Shown here piece by piece: positions 36,207 to 43,858 of a DNA stretch of 43,858 nucleotides. The DNA comes from Nitrosomonadales bacterium (GTDB lineage: Bacteria; Pseudomonadota; Gammaproteobacteria; Burkholderiales; Gallionellaceae). Numbering within the stretch: position 1 is the first letter of the stretch; the number at the start of each line of letters is the position of its first letter. The stretch is from NCBI GenBank assembly GCA_016223025.1, contig JACRPU010000013.1, forward strand, positions 1 through 43,858, written 5' to 3'. Below the pieces are notes generated by a model. It searched no databases. It had not been told where the DNA came from and saw only the letters and a program-made list of their open reading frames with translations. The translations under genes and the position numbers were made by a program.

Positions 36207-36266
36207 GCTTGTAGCTCGTAGCCTGTTGCTTGTAGCTTGTAGCTTGTAGCGCGCCCATGGCGCGCT
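36207..36266. repeat. CTTGTAG tandem repeat and palindrome before der
   Basis: CTTGTAG occurs three times head to tail at 36229-36249, with diverged copies from 36208. A perfect 8-bp hairpin AGCGCGCC-CAT-GGCGCGCT (36248-36266) follows directly, just upstream of the der ribosome site. Heptamer number could vary between strains. Confidence 0.75.
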
Positions 36267-36289
36267 GCAAATTTTGAAGGTTCCCAAAC

Positions 36290-37684
36290 TTGCTGCCCAC
36301 CCTCGTCCTCGTCGGACGCCCCAACGTCGGCAAATCCACGCTGTTCAACCGCCTGACGCGCAGCCGCGACGCGCTGGTGGCCGATCAGCCCGGGTTGACG
36401 CGCGACCGCCACTACGGGCGCGGGCGCATCGGCGAGCGGCCATTCCTGGTGGTGGATACCGGGGGTCTTGAGCCGGTGGCCAAGGAAGGCATCCTGTTCG
36501 AAATGGCCAGGCAGACGCGGCAGGCGGTGGCCGAGGCCGACATCGTGCTGTTTCTGGTGGATGGGCGCCAGGGGGTGACGCCGCAGGACAAGATCATCGC
36601 CGAACAGTTGCGCAGGACCGGGCGCCCTTTGCTGCTGCTGGTCAACAAGGCGGAAGGGATGCAGCGCGCCGCCGCCGGCGAGTTTTACGAGTTGGGAATC
36701 GGCGAACCGCTGCCGATTTCTTCCGCGCACGGGGACAATGTCAGCGAGATGGTGGAACTCGCGCTGGAAGGCCTGCCCGCGCAGGAGAGCGCCGAAGAAG
36801 AAGAGTCCGATCATCCAAAAATAGCCATCGTTGGCCGCCCCAACGTCGGCAAATCCACACTGGTCAATGCTATCCTCGGCGAGGAGCGGGTCATCGCTTT
36901 CGATCAGCCCGGCACCACGCGCGACAGCATCTACATTGATTTCGAGCGCGCCGGCCGCCACTACACCATCATTGACACTGCTGGCGTGCGCCGCCGGGGG
37001 AAAATTGACGAAGCGATCGAGAAATTTTCCGTGATAAAAACCCTGCAAGCGGTGGAAGACGCCAACGTGGTGGTGCTGGTGGTGGATGCGCGGCAGACCG
37101 TTACCGAGCAGGATGCGCATATCGCCGACTTCGTGTTGCAGGCCGGGCGCGCGCTGGTGCTGGCGGTGAACAAGTGGGACGGGCTGGACGACTACCAGCG
37201 CGAGACGACCAAGCGCGACATCGGGCGCAAGCTCCACTTTCTCGGATTCGCCAAACTGCATTTCATTTCCGCCCTGCACGGCAGCGGCGTGCCCGGCATA
37301 CTGAAGTCGGTGAATGAGGCGTATGCCGCCGCGATGGCCAAACTGCCCACGCCCAAGCTGACGCGGGTGCTGATGGATGCGGTGGAAAAACAGCAGCCGC
37401 CCCGCTCCCGCTTCCGCCCCAAGCTGCGCTACGCCCACCAGGGCGGCAGCAACCCGCCGCTGATCGTGATCCACGGCAGCGCGCTGGACAAGATACCGGA
37501 CAGCTACCGCCGCTATCTGGAACGCACTTTCTGCGAAGCCTTCAACCTGCAAGGGACGCCGCTCCGGATCGAATTCAAGTCGGGCAAGAACCCGTTCGCC
37601 GATAAAACCCCCAGGCCGCTCACCGAAAGCGAACAGCGCAGCGCGCATCGCGCGCGTATCCGCGGGCGCAGGCTGTATGGCTGA
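36290..37684 (+). CDS. der: Ribosome biogenesis GTPase Der (EngA)
   Basis: This 464-residue double-GTPase is needed for 50S ribosomal subunit maturation. Two G domains each carry [10 protein letters not shown] (near residues 8 and 182), with switch motifs DQPGLTRDR and DQPGTTRDS and DTGG/DTAG G3 motifs. The G4 motif is NKWD in the second domain but NKAE in the first. The C-terminal KH-like domain ends RIRGRRLYG. The start is TTG at 36290, with GAAGG ten bases upstream; no ATG fits the family N-terminus ([17 protein letters not shown]). It closes the conserved hisS-yfgM-bamB-der run. Confidence 0.96.
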   Translation: MLPTLVLVGRPNVGKSTLFNRLTRSRDALVADQPGLTRDRHYGRGRIGERPFLVVDTGGLEPVAKEGILFEMARQTRQAVAEADIVLFLVDGRQGVTPQDKIIAEQLRRTGRPLLLLVNKAEGMQRAAAGEFYELGIGEPLPISSAHGDNVSEMVELALEGLPAQESAEEEESDHPKIAIVGRPNVGKSTLVNAILGEERVIAFDQPGTTRDSIYIDFERAGRHYTIIDTAGVRRRGKIDEAIEKFSVIKTLQAVEDANVVVLVVDARQTVTEQDAHIADFVLQAGRALVLAVNKWDGLDDYQRETTKRDIGRKLHFLGFAKLHFISALHGSGVPGILKSVNEAYAAAMAKLPTPKLTRVLMDAVEKQQPPRSRFRPKLRYAHQGGSNPPLIVIHGSALDKIPDSYRRYLERTFCEAFNLQGTPLRIEFKSGKNPFADKTPRPLTESEQRSAHRARIRGRRLYG

Positions 37685-37706
37685 TCCGCCTCTGGCTTAC
37701 CGGAGC

Positions 37707-37823
37707 TTTAACTTGAAACTCGCGCAGCGAGGGCTTCGCCCTCTCTCCCTCTGGGAGAGAGTAGAGTGAGGGAACGGGCATGGCGAATTTCATAATCAGG
37801 GGTGGCTACTCGCCATGCCCGTT
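37707..37823. repeat. Family C repeat and 14-bp inverted repeat between der and acnA
   Basis: The spacer between these convergent genes holds a family C copy (ACTCGCGCAGCGAGGGC from 37718, then CCCTCTCTCCCTCTGGGAGA). A perfect 14-bp inverted repeat follows (AACGGGCATGGCGA at 37773-37786, complement at 37810-37823). Its loop contains ATTTCATAATCAGGGGTG (37787-37804), the motif also present at 16831 and 41810. The stem could terminate both genes. Confidence 0.75.
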
Positions 37824-37872
37824 AAGGAAACGCTGAGAGCATGAATGGGTTTTTTAGAAGCGCCCACAAGGT

Positions 37873-40755
37873 TTACTGTGACACCAGCTCTTTCAGCATG
37901 TACGGCAGTATCCCGCCGTTGCGGTAATAATCCACCTCGATAGGCGTATCAATGCGCAGCAGCAGCGGCACTTGCTGCGTGCTGCCGCCCTCGCGGCGGA
38001 TGGTGAGCGTCACGTCCTGCTGCGGTTTCAGATTTTCGCCCATGCCGCCGATATCGAAGGTCTCCCCGCCGGTCAGGTGCAGTGCGGCGACATCGGTGTT
38101 GCCCTTGAATTGCAGCGGCAGCACACCCATGCCGACCAGGTTGCTGCGGTGGATGCGCTCGTAGGATTTCGCGATCACCGCCTTCACTCCGAGCAATTGT
38201 GTGCCTTTCGCCGCCCAGTCGCGGCTGGAGCCGGTGCCGTATTCCTCGCCCGCGAATATTACCGTGGGCGTGCCGCCGGCAATGTGTTTCATCGCCGCGT
38301 CGTAGATTGTCATCTGCTCGCCCCGGTACAGCGTGTAGCCGCCCTCGATGCGGCTGCCGTCGGTCATTGCGGGTAGCATCAGGTTCCTGATGCGGGCGTT
38401 GGCAAAGGTGCCGCGCAGCATCACCTCGTGGTTGCCGCGCCGCGCGCCATAGCTGTTGAAGTCCTTTGCTTCGACTTTGTGGCTCTGCAAATATTTTCCT
38501 GCGGGGGTGGCCGCCTTGAAGCTGCCCGCCGGGCTGATGTGGTCGGTGGTGACAGAGTCGCCGAATATCGCCAGCGCTTTTGCACCAACGATGCCGCCGA
38601 GGGTTTGATGCTCGCGTAGCGAGCCGTTTGCCCCCTCGCCCTCCGGGAGAGGGTTGGGGTGAGGGAAATCATCGAAGAACGGCGGGCGCGCGATATAGGT
38701 GGAATCATCCCACTGGTACAGATTTCCGGCGGGGGCAGGAATTGCGTTCCACAGCGGCAGGTCGCGGGTGAGATCGGCATACAGTCGGCGGTAGGTTTCC
38801 GGGTCAGAGGCATATTTCATCGTTGTCTGCACTTCGGCGCTGTTTGGCCAGATGTCTTTCAGATAAACAGGCTGGCCGTCCTTGCCCTTGCCCATCGGCT
38901 CGGTGTCGAGGTTGATGTTCGCCTTGCCCGCGATGGCGTAGGCCACCACCAGCGGCGGGCTGGCCAGGAAGTTGGCCTTGATGCTGGCGTGGACGCGCGC
39001 CTCGAAATTGCGGTTGCCGGACAGCACGGCGGCGGCAATCAGGTCATGGGCGGCAATCGCTTCTTCCAGCCGCGCATCCAGCGGGCCGGAATTGCCGATG
39101 CAGGTGGTGCAACCGTAGCCGGCGAGGCTGAAGCCGAGTTGCGCCAGGGGAGCCAGCAGGCCGGCTCTGGCGAGATATTCGGTCACCACGCGCGAACCGG
39201 GGGCGAGCGAAGTCTTGACGTGCGGTTTGACGCGCAAGCCTTTCGCCACGGCCTTCTTCGCCAGCAGGCCCGCCGCCAGCAGCACGCCGGGGTTGGAGGT
39301 GTTGGTGCAGCTCGTGATTGCGGCGATCAGCACGTCGCCGTGGCCGATCTCGACGGGAGGCAGCATCTCGTCCGCAGTTTCGCAGCGCACCGACGCGCTC
39401 GGATGATCGTCGGCCATTTCCATTTCGCTGCGGTTTATTGCGCCTTCCTGGCGCCCGCCGCCGGAAACGGGGATACAGGCGTTACCGCTGCGGTCCGGCA
39501 GCTCCGTGGCATAACGTTTGTCCAGCTCGGCAGCCGGTTTGTTGAAACCGCTTTCCGCAATGGGTTTGCTGAACAGGGTAGTGAACGTCTCTTTCATCTT
39601 CGGCAGTGCGATGCGGTCTTGCGGGCGCTTGGGGCCGGCCAGAGAGGGCTCGATGCTGTCCAGGTCAAGTTCCACCACGCTGCTGTAATCAATGCTGCCT
39701 GCCTGCGGGATGCCGAACAGGTCTTGTGCCTTGAGGTAGGATTCGAAGGCTTCCACTTCTTCGCCGGTACGCCCGGTGTAGCGCAGGTAGTCCACGGCGA
39801 TTTCATCCGCCGGGAAAAAACCCAGGGTCGCGCCATATTCCGGCGCCATGTTGGCGATGGTGGCGCGGTCCGGGAGGGTGAGGGCGGCAGTGCCTGCGCC
39901 GAAGAACTCCACGAACTTGCCGACGACTTTTTGTTTGCGCAGCAGCTCGGTGACGGTCAGCACCAGATCGGTCGCCGTCACGCCTTCGCGCAGCTTGCCT
40001 TTGAGATGGACGCCGGCCACGTCCGGCGTCAGAAAATACACCGGCTGACCGAGCATTCCGGCTTCCGCCTCGATGCCGCCCACGCCCCAGCCAACCACGC
40101 CGAGGCCGTTAATCATGGTGGTGTGGCTGTCGGTGCCGACCAGCGTGTCCGGGTAATACACCCCATCCTTGCGCAGCACGCCGCGCGCCAGATATTCCAG
40201 GTTGACCTGGTGTACGATGCCGATGCCGGGCGGCACCACCTTGAAGGTGTCGAACGCCTGCATGCCCCATTTCATGAAGCGGTAGCGCTCCTTGTTGCGC
40301 TCGAACTCCAGCTCCATGTTGAGCTTCAAGGCATCGGGGCGGTTGTAGTAATCCACCTGCACCGAGTGGTCCACCACCAGGTCAACGGGAACCAGCGGCT
40401 CGATGATTTTCGGGTCCTTGCCCATTCTGGCTGCGGCATCCCGCATCGCGGCGAGGTCGGCCAGCAGCGGGATGCCGGTAAAATCTTGCAGCACGATGCG
40501 CGCCACCACGAACGGGATTTCTTCGCTGCGCTGCGCGTTTGGCTGCCAGTTCGCCAGTTCGCGCACATGCCTTTCGCTCACTTTGTTGCCGTCGCAGTTG
40601 CGCAGCACCGATTCCAGCACGATGCGGATGGAAACGGGCAGACGGGAAATCTTGCCCAGCCCAGCCGCTTCCAGCGCGGGCAGCGAATACAGCGTGCCGG
40701 TTTTGCCGTTGGCGAGAGGGAAGGGGCGGCGCGAGTCGAACAGATTGTGCGGCAT
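37873..40755 (-). CDS. acnA: Aconitate hydratase A, with repeat-derived insertion
   Basis: This [4Fe-4S] enzyme interconverts citrate and isocitrate. Cluster ligands are Cys483 (TSCTNTSNP), Cys549 and Cys552 ([11 protein letters not shown]). The swivel domain shows [15 protein letters not shown] and [16 protein letters not shown]. At 960 residues it is longer than typical AcnA (about 890-910). One excess is residues 697-719 ([15 protein letters not shown] and following), encoded by a palindromic repeat. The other is an unusual stretch at about 418-468 before the first cysteine. The start at 40755 ([12 protein letters not shown]) has AGGGAG upstream; two earlier ATGs are possible. It converges with der and has repeat families A and B upstream. 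Confidence 0.95.
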   Translation of the reverse strand: MPHNLFDSRRPFPLANGKTGTLYSLPALEAAGLGKISRLPVSIRIVLESVLRNCDGNKVSERHVRELANWQPNAQRSEEIPFVVARIVLQDFTGIPLLADLAAMRDAAARMGKDPKIIEPLVPVDLVVDHSVQVDYYNRPDALKLNMELEFERNKERYRFMKWGMQAFDTFKVVPPGIGIVHQVNLEYLARGVLRKDGVYYPDTLVGTDSHTTMINGLGVVGWGVGGIEAEAGMLGQPVYFLTPDVAGVHLKGKLREGVTATDLVLTVTELLRKQKVVGKFVEFFGAGTAALTLPDRATIANMAPEYGATLGFFPADEIAVDYLRYTGRTGEEVEAFESYLKAQDLFGIPQAGSIDYSSVVELDLDSIEPSLAGPKRPQDRIALPKMKETFTTLFSKPIAESGFNKPAAELDKRYATELPDRSGNACIPVSGGGRQEGAINRSEMEMADDHPSASVRCETADEMLPPVEIGHGDVLIAAITSCTNTSNPGVLLAAGLLAKKAVAKGLRVKPHVKTSLAPGSRVVTEYLARAGLLAPLAQLGFSLAGYGCTTCIGNSGPLDARLEEAIAAHDLIAAAVLSGNRNFEARVHASIKANFLASPPLVVAYAIAGKANINLDTEPMGKGKDGQPVYLKDIWPNSAEVQTTMKYASDPETYRRLYADLTRDLPLWNAIPAPAGNLYQWDDSTYIARPPFFDDFPHPNPLPEGEGANGSLREHQTLGGIVGAKALAIFGDSVTTDHISPAGSFKAATPAGKYLQSHKVEAKDFNSYGARRGNHEVMLRGTFANARIRNLMLPAMTDGSRIEGGYTLYRGEQMTIYDAAMKHIAGGTPTVIFAGEEYGTGSSRDWAAKGTQLLGVKAVIAKSYERIHRSNLVGMGVLPLQFKGNTDVAALHLTGGETFDIGGMGENLKPQQDVTLTIRREGGSTQQVPLLLRIDTPIEVDYYRNGGILPYMLKELVSQ
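38611..38665. repeat. Family C repeat inside acnA
   Basis: CTCGCGTAGCGAG (38611-38623) and CCCTCGCCCTCCGGGAGAGG (from 38633) match the repeats at 37707 and 41634. On the acnA strand it reads in frame without a stop. The encoded [11 protein letters not shown] pattern is what this class of repeat gives when it invades genes. Confidence 0.85.
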
Positions 40756-40827
40756 GGCCAGTGACTCCCTGTGAAACTGCATGAGAAACAGCAAGTGAGT
40801 TGCCGGGGATTATATCGCGGTGCGGCA

Positions 40828-40931
40828 GTAGGTTGGGCAAAGCGAAGCGTGCCCAACATTGATGCCGAAAAACTTTTTGCCCCCGAATGATGCTTTCGCT
40901 CTTTGTGTACGCTTCGCTTTGCCCAACCTAC
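40828..40931. repeat. Family A inverted repeat upstream of acnA
   Basis: Two 23-bp arms, GTAGGTTGGGCAAAGCGAAG... at 40828-40850 and its exact complement at 40909-40931, flank a 58-bp spacer; GCCCAAC inside is a partial third arm. The weaker copy is at 1271-1325. It lies 73 bases before the acnA start and so is in its promoter or leader. Confidence 0.85.
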
Positions 40932-40974
40932 GAGAAGGCGGCTTCCCAATTTCGGTTCCGGCTCGCCCGGCTTA
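40928..40974 (+). repeat. Family B dispersed repeat, copy 3
   Basis: CTACGAGAAGGCGGCTTCCC followed by AATTTCGGTTCCGGCTCGCC. It directly abuts the family A repeat and aligns with 17011-17055 and 26703-26751. Confidence 0.78.
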
Positions 40975-41013
40975 GGGCTATGATGAAAGCATCGTTATTC
41001 AAGGGAGGATGCC

Positions 41014-41637
41014 ATGCATTTTCGTGATCGTGATGATGCCGCGCACCAGCTCGCGGAAAAGCTGGATTCTTACCGTGGCCAGCGCCCGCTGGTGCTGGCG
41101 ATCCCGCGCGGGGCGGTGCCGATGGCCGGCATTATCGCCAAAGCGCTGGGCGGCGAAATGGACGTGGTTCTGGTGCGGAAAATGCGCGCGCCAGCCAATC
41201 CGGAACTGGCTATCGGCGCGGTGGACGAAACCGGCTGGACCTATCTGGCCGACTATGCCCGGCAGATGGCGGACGAAGACTACATCGAAGCGGAAAAGAA
41301 TACCCAGCTTGAAGTGATGCGCGAGCGACGCGCCCAGTACACGCCGGTGCGCCCGCCGCACGACCCGGCGGGGCGGGTAGTGATCGTGGTGGACGACGGC
41401 CTGGCCACCGGCGCCACCATGATTGCGGCGCTGCACGCATTGCGCGCCCGAAACCCGAAAAAACTGGTCTGCGCCGTTCCGGTAGCGCCTCCCGATACAT
41501 TGAGAAAAGTGGAAGCCTATGCGGACGAAGTGGCCTGCCTGTTCGCTCCCGAATATTTTAATGCGGTGGGGCAGTTTTATATGGATTTTCCCCAGGTCGG
41601 CGACAAGGAAGTAATCGCGTTGCTGAAGGCACCTTAA
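41014..41637 (+). CDS. Phosphoribosyltransferase-fold protein
   Basis: This 207-residue protein has a PRTase type I fold with the PRPP-binding signature VVIVVDDGLATGATMIAAL. The N-terminal part, LVLAIPRGAVPMAGIIAKAL and VLVRKMRAPANPELAIGAV, resembles uncharacterised PRTase-like proteins often annotated only at the family level. Substrate is unknown; it lacks features of a named purine or pyrimidine enzyme that I can see. GGGAGG lies upstream of the ATG. It stands alone between acnA (divergent) and a repeat block. Confidence 0.88.
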   Translation: MHFRDRDDAAHQLAEKLDSYRGQRPLVLAIPRGAVPMAGIIAKALGGEMDVVLVRKMRAPANPELAIGAVDETGWTYLADYARQMADEDYIEAEKNTQLEVMRERRAQYTPVRPPHDPAGRVVIVVDDGLATGATMIAALHALRARNPKKLVCAVPVAPPDTLRKVEAYADEVACLFAPEYFNAVGQFYMDFPQVGDKEVIALLKAP

Positions 41638-41721
41638 CGTGAATCTCGCGCAGCGAGGGCATACTGTACCCCTCTCCTTCCGGGATAACCAGCCTGCGTG
41701 TGTTGTTGGGGCTTCAGCCCC
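41634..41721. repeat. Family C repeat and GGGGCTTCAGCCCC hairpin
   Basis: TTAACGTGAATCTCGCGCAG begins in the phosphoribosyltransferase stop codon region (41634) and closely matches 2421-2450. It continues with CCCCTCTCCTTCCGGGATAA, as in the insert at 27691. A short hairpin GGGGC-TTCA-GCCCC (41708-41721) directly adjoins the 56-bp repeat and may end the transcript. Confidence 0.7.
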
Positions 41722-41777
41722 TTAGCGTGAAATACATTTACGAAAACAGCCGTATGTTGCATGGAATCAATCTGTTA
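41722..41777 (-). repeat. 56-bp exact dispersed repeat, copy 2
   Basis: The reverse complement of this segment equals 16949-17004 at every base. It overlaps the last codons and TGA stop of the orphan ORF on the same strand. Confidence 0.9.
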
Positions 41778-42096
41778 CTCTGTGGATAAGTTCAGGCCCA
41801 GTAGAACCTATTTCATAATCAGGGGCGCTGCGCTTCTGCTGCATGAAAGTTAGTGCAAATTCTGTCCAGCCTCTGGCTGGTAACAGATTTGCCTGCCCTT
41901 GCGGTACAACCACGGCGTACCTCTTGCGGGTGTACTTGGCTGCGGCTTCTTGCAGCCTGGTCGAGTGGCTATAACCAAACACTTGGCAACCGTCTTCTGG
42001 TTGCTTAGTGGGATGCCTAGATGCCACGGTTTTGACGTTTTGACCAAGTCGTTTTAACCAATCTGTTCTGTGTAATTCCGTTAAAATCTGCCCCAT
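41767..42096 (-). CDS. Unrecognised 109-residue protein of atypical composition
   Basis: I do not recognise this protein. It begins MGQILTELHRTDWLKRLGQN, has a basic centre (AAAKYTRKRYAVVVPQGQAN) and no signal peptide or membrane segment. GAAGG precedes the start at 42096; an ATG at 42111 is also in frame. It uses TTA, AGA, AGG and CGA codons that are rare in neighbouring genes and is AT-richer, suggesting foreign origin. Its last codons lie in the 56-bp repeat. Its segment ALTFM...PDYE has a counterpart at the end of the HAD gene (plus strand from about 16804: ALTFMTKDDTPDDE in another frame), as if a related gene had once ended there. It faces away from the fumarase gene. It may be a remnant of a mobile element. 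Confidence 0.45.
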   Translation of the reverse strand: MGQILTELHRTDWLKRLGQNVKTVASRHPTKQPEDGCQVFGYSHSTRLQEAAAKYTRKRYAVVVPQGQANLLPARGWTEFALTFMQQKRSAPDYEIGSTGPELIHRVTD

Positions 42097-42135
42097 TAAA
42101 CCTTCATGCATTTATTCAACCCGAAACCTGTTCAC

Positions 42136-43647
42136 ATGACAACCATCCGCCAGGAAGACCTCATCTCCAGCATCGCCGATGCGCTGCAATTCATTTCCTA
42201 CTACCACCCGCTCGACTATATCCAGTCACTGGGAAAAGCCTACGAGCGCGAGCAGTCGCCCGCAGCGCGCGATGCCATCGCGCAGATACTCTCCAACTCG
42301 CGCATGAGCGCGCAGGGGCACAGGCCGATCTGCCAGGACACCGGCATCGTGACGGCATTCGTCAAGATCGGCATGGGCGTGCGCTGGGATGCAAAGATGA
42401 GCGTAAGCGATATGGTCAACGAAGGCGTGCGCCGCGCTTATTTGCACCCGGACAACATGCTGCGCGCTTCGGTGCTGTCCGACCCCGCCGGTGCGCGCAA
42501 GAACACGCGCGACAACACGCCCGCCGTGATCCATTACGAGATCGTCGCCGGTGATAAGGTCGAGGTCATTCTCGCGGCAAAAGGAGGCGGCTCGGAAAAC
42601 AAATCCAAGTTCGTTGCGCTCAATCCCTCGGACAGCATCGTGGACTGGGTGCTGGAGACCGTGCCCGAGATGGGCGCGGGCTGGTGCCCGCCGGGGATAC
42701 TCGGCATCGGTATCGGCGGCACGGCGGAGAAGGCCATGCTGCTCGCCAAGGAAGCGCTGATGGAGCCGGTGGACATCCAGGAACTGCAAACGCGCGGCGC
42801 GAAGAACCGCGTGGAGGAATTGCGCCTGGAACTGTACGAGAAGGTCAACGCGCTGGGCATCGGCGCGCAGGGGCTGGGCGGACTCACCACGGTGGTGGAC
42901 GTGAAAATCAAGGACTATCCCACGCACGCCGCCAGCCTGCCGGTGGCGATGATCCCCAACTGCGCCGCGACGCGCCACATCCACTTCACGCTCGATGGCA
43001 GCGGCCCGGCGGTGCTGGTGCCGCCCTCGCTGGATGATTGGCCAAAGATTGAGTGGAAAGCTTCCGCCGACTCGCGCCGCGTCAACCTCGACACCATCAC
43101 GCGCACGGAAATCGCAAGCTGGAAGCCGGGCGAGACGCTGCTTCTGAACGGCAAGCTGCTCACCGGACGCGATGCCGCACACAAGCGCATCGCCGACATG
43201 CTGGCGCGCGGCGAAAAACTGCCGGTAGATTTCAGCAGCCGCTTTATCTACTACGTCGGCCCGGTGGATCCGGTGCGCGACGAAGTGGTCGGCCCCGCCG
43301 GCCCCACCACCGCGACGCGCATGGATAAATTCACCGAGATGATGCTGGCCAAGACCGGCCTGATCGGCATGGTAGGGAAATCCGAGCGCGGCCTCGAGGC
43401 TATCGAGGCCATCAAGCGGCACAAGGCCGTTTACCTGATGGCTGTGGGCGGCGCGGCCTATCTGGTATCCAAGGCGATCAAAGCATCGAAGGTGCTGGCC
43501 TTCGCCGACCTGGGGATGGAAGCGATTTACGAATTCACCGTGCAGGATATGCCGGTCACCGTGGCGGTGGACAGCAACGGTACCTCGGTGCATGAAACCG
43601 GCCCGGCGGAATGGCGCGCGAAGATCGGCAACGCGGTAAAAACCTGA
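42136..43647 (+). CDS. fumA: Fumarate hydratase, class I (iron-sulfur)
   Basis: This 503-residue oxygen-sensitive [4Fe-4S] fumarase interconverts fumarate and malate. Cluster cysteines appear in GHRPICQDTGIVTAF, MGAGWCPPGILGIGIGG and MIPNCAATRHIHF. The C-terminal beta domain shows GPAGPTTATRMDKFT and VGKSERGLEAIEAIKRHKAV. MTTIRQEDLISSI at 42136 is taken as start; an ATG at 42106 would add ten residues. With aconitase it gives two iron-sulfur TCA enzymes here. No class II fumarase is visible in the window. Confidence 0.95.
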   Translation: MTTIRQEDLISSIADALQFISYYHPLDYIQSLGKAYEREQSPAARDAIAQILSNSRMSAQGHRPICQDTGIVTAFVKIGMGVRWDAKMSVSDMVNEGVRRAYLHPDNMLRASVLSDPAGARKNTRDNTPAVIHYEIVAGDKVEVILAAKGGGSENKSKFVALNPSDSIVDWVLETVPEMGAGWCPPGILGIGIGGTAEKAMLLAKEALMEPVDIQELQTRGAKNRVEELRLELYEKVNALGIGAQGLGGLTTVVDVKIKDYPTHAASLPVAMIPNCAATRHIHFTLDGSGPAVLVPPSLDDWPKIEWKASADSRRVNLDTITRTEIASWKPGETLLLNGKLLTGRDAAHKRIADMLARGEKLPVDFSSRFIYYVGPVDPVRDEVVGPAGPTTATRMDKFTEMMLAKTGLIGMVGKSERGLEAIEAIKRHKAVYLMAVGGAAYLVSKAIKASKVLAFADLGMEAIYEFTVQDMPVTVAVDSNGTSVHETGPAEWRAKIGNAVKT

Positions 43648-43695
43648 ATGTTTTTTCCTGGATTATTCAGAGGCATGAACCTTAAAAACTCTGTC

Positions 43696-43826
43696 AGCCA
43701 CAGAGAACACAGAGATCACAGAGTAAAAACAAACGGTTGAACCAAGAAATTGATTCACCTTTTTGGTGTGCCATCAAAACGTGTAGTACCACTGATTTCT
43801 CTGTGTACTCTGTGTTCTCTGTGGCT
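43696..43826. repeat. Long inverted repeat of CACAGAGA type after the fumarase gene
   Basis: The left arm AGCCACAGAGAACACAGAGA... (43696-43723) and the right arm (43799-43826) are inverted copies of 28 bases with two mismatches, separated by 75 bases. The type is widely dispersed in bacterial genomes. It may form a 3' hairpin for the fumarase transcript. Confidence 0.8.
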
Positions 43827-43858
43827 TGAATTGAGGTTTTTTGGATGAAATGAAAAAC

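Noticed and set aside
38659-40764. A 701-codon open frame on the plus strand opposite acnA, and similar long frames opposite glgP and cheA
   Set aside because: They mirror GC-rich coding regions, have low-complexity His/Arg/Gln-rich translations and no domain features; the other strand carries clear conserved enzymes.
41781-41789. Perfect DnaA box (TTATCCACA on the minus strand)
   Set aside because: It is a single box inside the orphan ORF, with no cluster of boxes, no AT-rich unwinding region and no dnaA/dnaN nearby, so no origin is supported.

Overview
This is a GC-rich chromosomal segment of a proteobacterium, most likely a betaproteobacterium of the Nitrosomonadales/Gallionellales type. 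That placement is inferred from gene content and order: purM-purN-DUF3108-RsmB-like, hda-HAD, hisS-yfgM-bamB-der, class I fumarase, AcnA, and many short palindromic repeats. I could not run a phylogeny. I saw no rRNA, tRNA, CRISPR array, prophage or intact insertion sequence.

Region 1 (1-9300, minus strand) is a chemosensory operon. Its order is cheW, cheR-TPR, cheW, mcp, cheA-REC, cheB and a REC-GAF response regulator. The first six match the Wsp (alternative cellular function) system in content and in the CheW-CheR(TPR)-CheW order. The expected WspR diguanylate cyclase is replaced by a REC-GAF protein with no catalytic domain. The receptor gene carries an in-frame TAG and the kinase gene a one-base frameshift, so as read the pathway is broken. 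Three gaps in the operon and its upstream region hold different palindromic repeats.

Region 2 (9300-20400) starts with a CHASE-PAS-GGDEF diguanylate cyclase, transcribed toward the chemosensory operon and possibly coupled to a 19-codon leader ORF. Next come an RsmB-like rRNA methyltransferase, a DUF3108 protein, purN and purM on the minus strand. Diverging from these on the plus strand are hda, a HAD-IB phosphatase, gltX and a CHASE-PAS-PAS protein without an output domain. The spacer before gltX is a modular repeat tract.

Region 3 (20600-31800) holds a tight glgP-glgA-aldolase/dehydrogenase operon for glycogen turnover plus an orphan sugar enzyme. It also holds a family 5 substrate-binding lipoprotein on the minus strand, oligopeptidase A, and a DUF4124-glutaredoxin protein.

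Region 4 (32000-43858) holds a periplasmic parvulin, the housekeeping run hisS-yfgM-bamB-der, aconitase A on the minus strand, a phosphoribosyltransferase, an AT-richer orphan ORF next to a repeat, and class I fumarase. AcnA and fumarase are two TCA-cycle iron-sulfur hydratases.

The outstanding property of the window is the density and variety of dispersed inverted repeats. One sits in frame inside acnA and another inside the binding-protein gene. A 56-bp sequence occurs twice, identical and inverted, about 24.7 kb apart.
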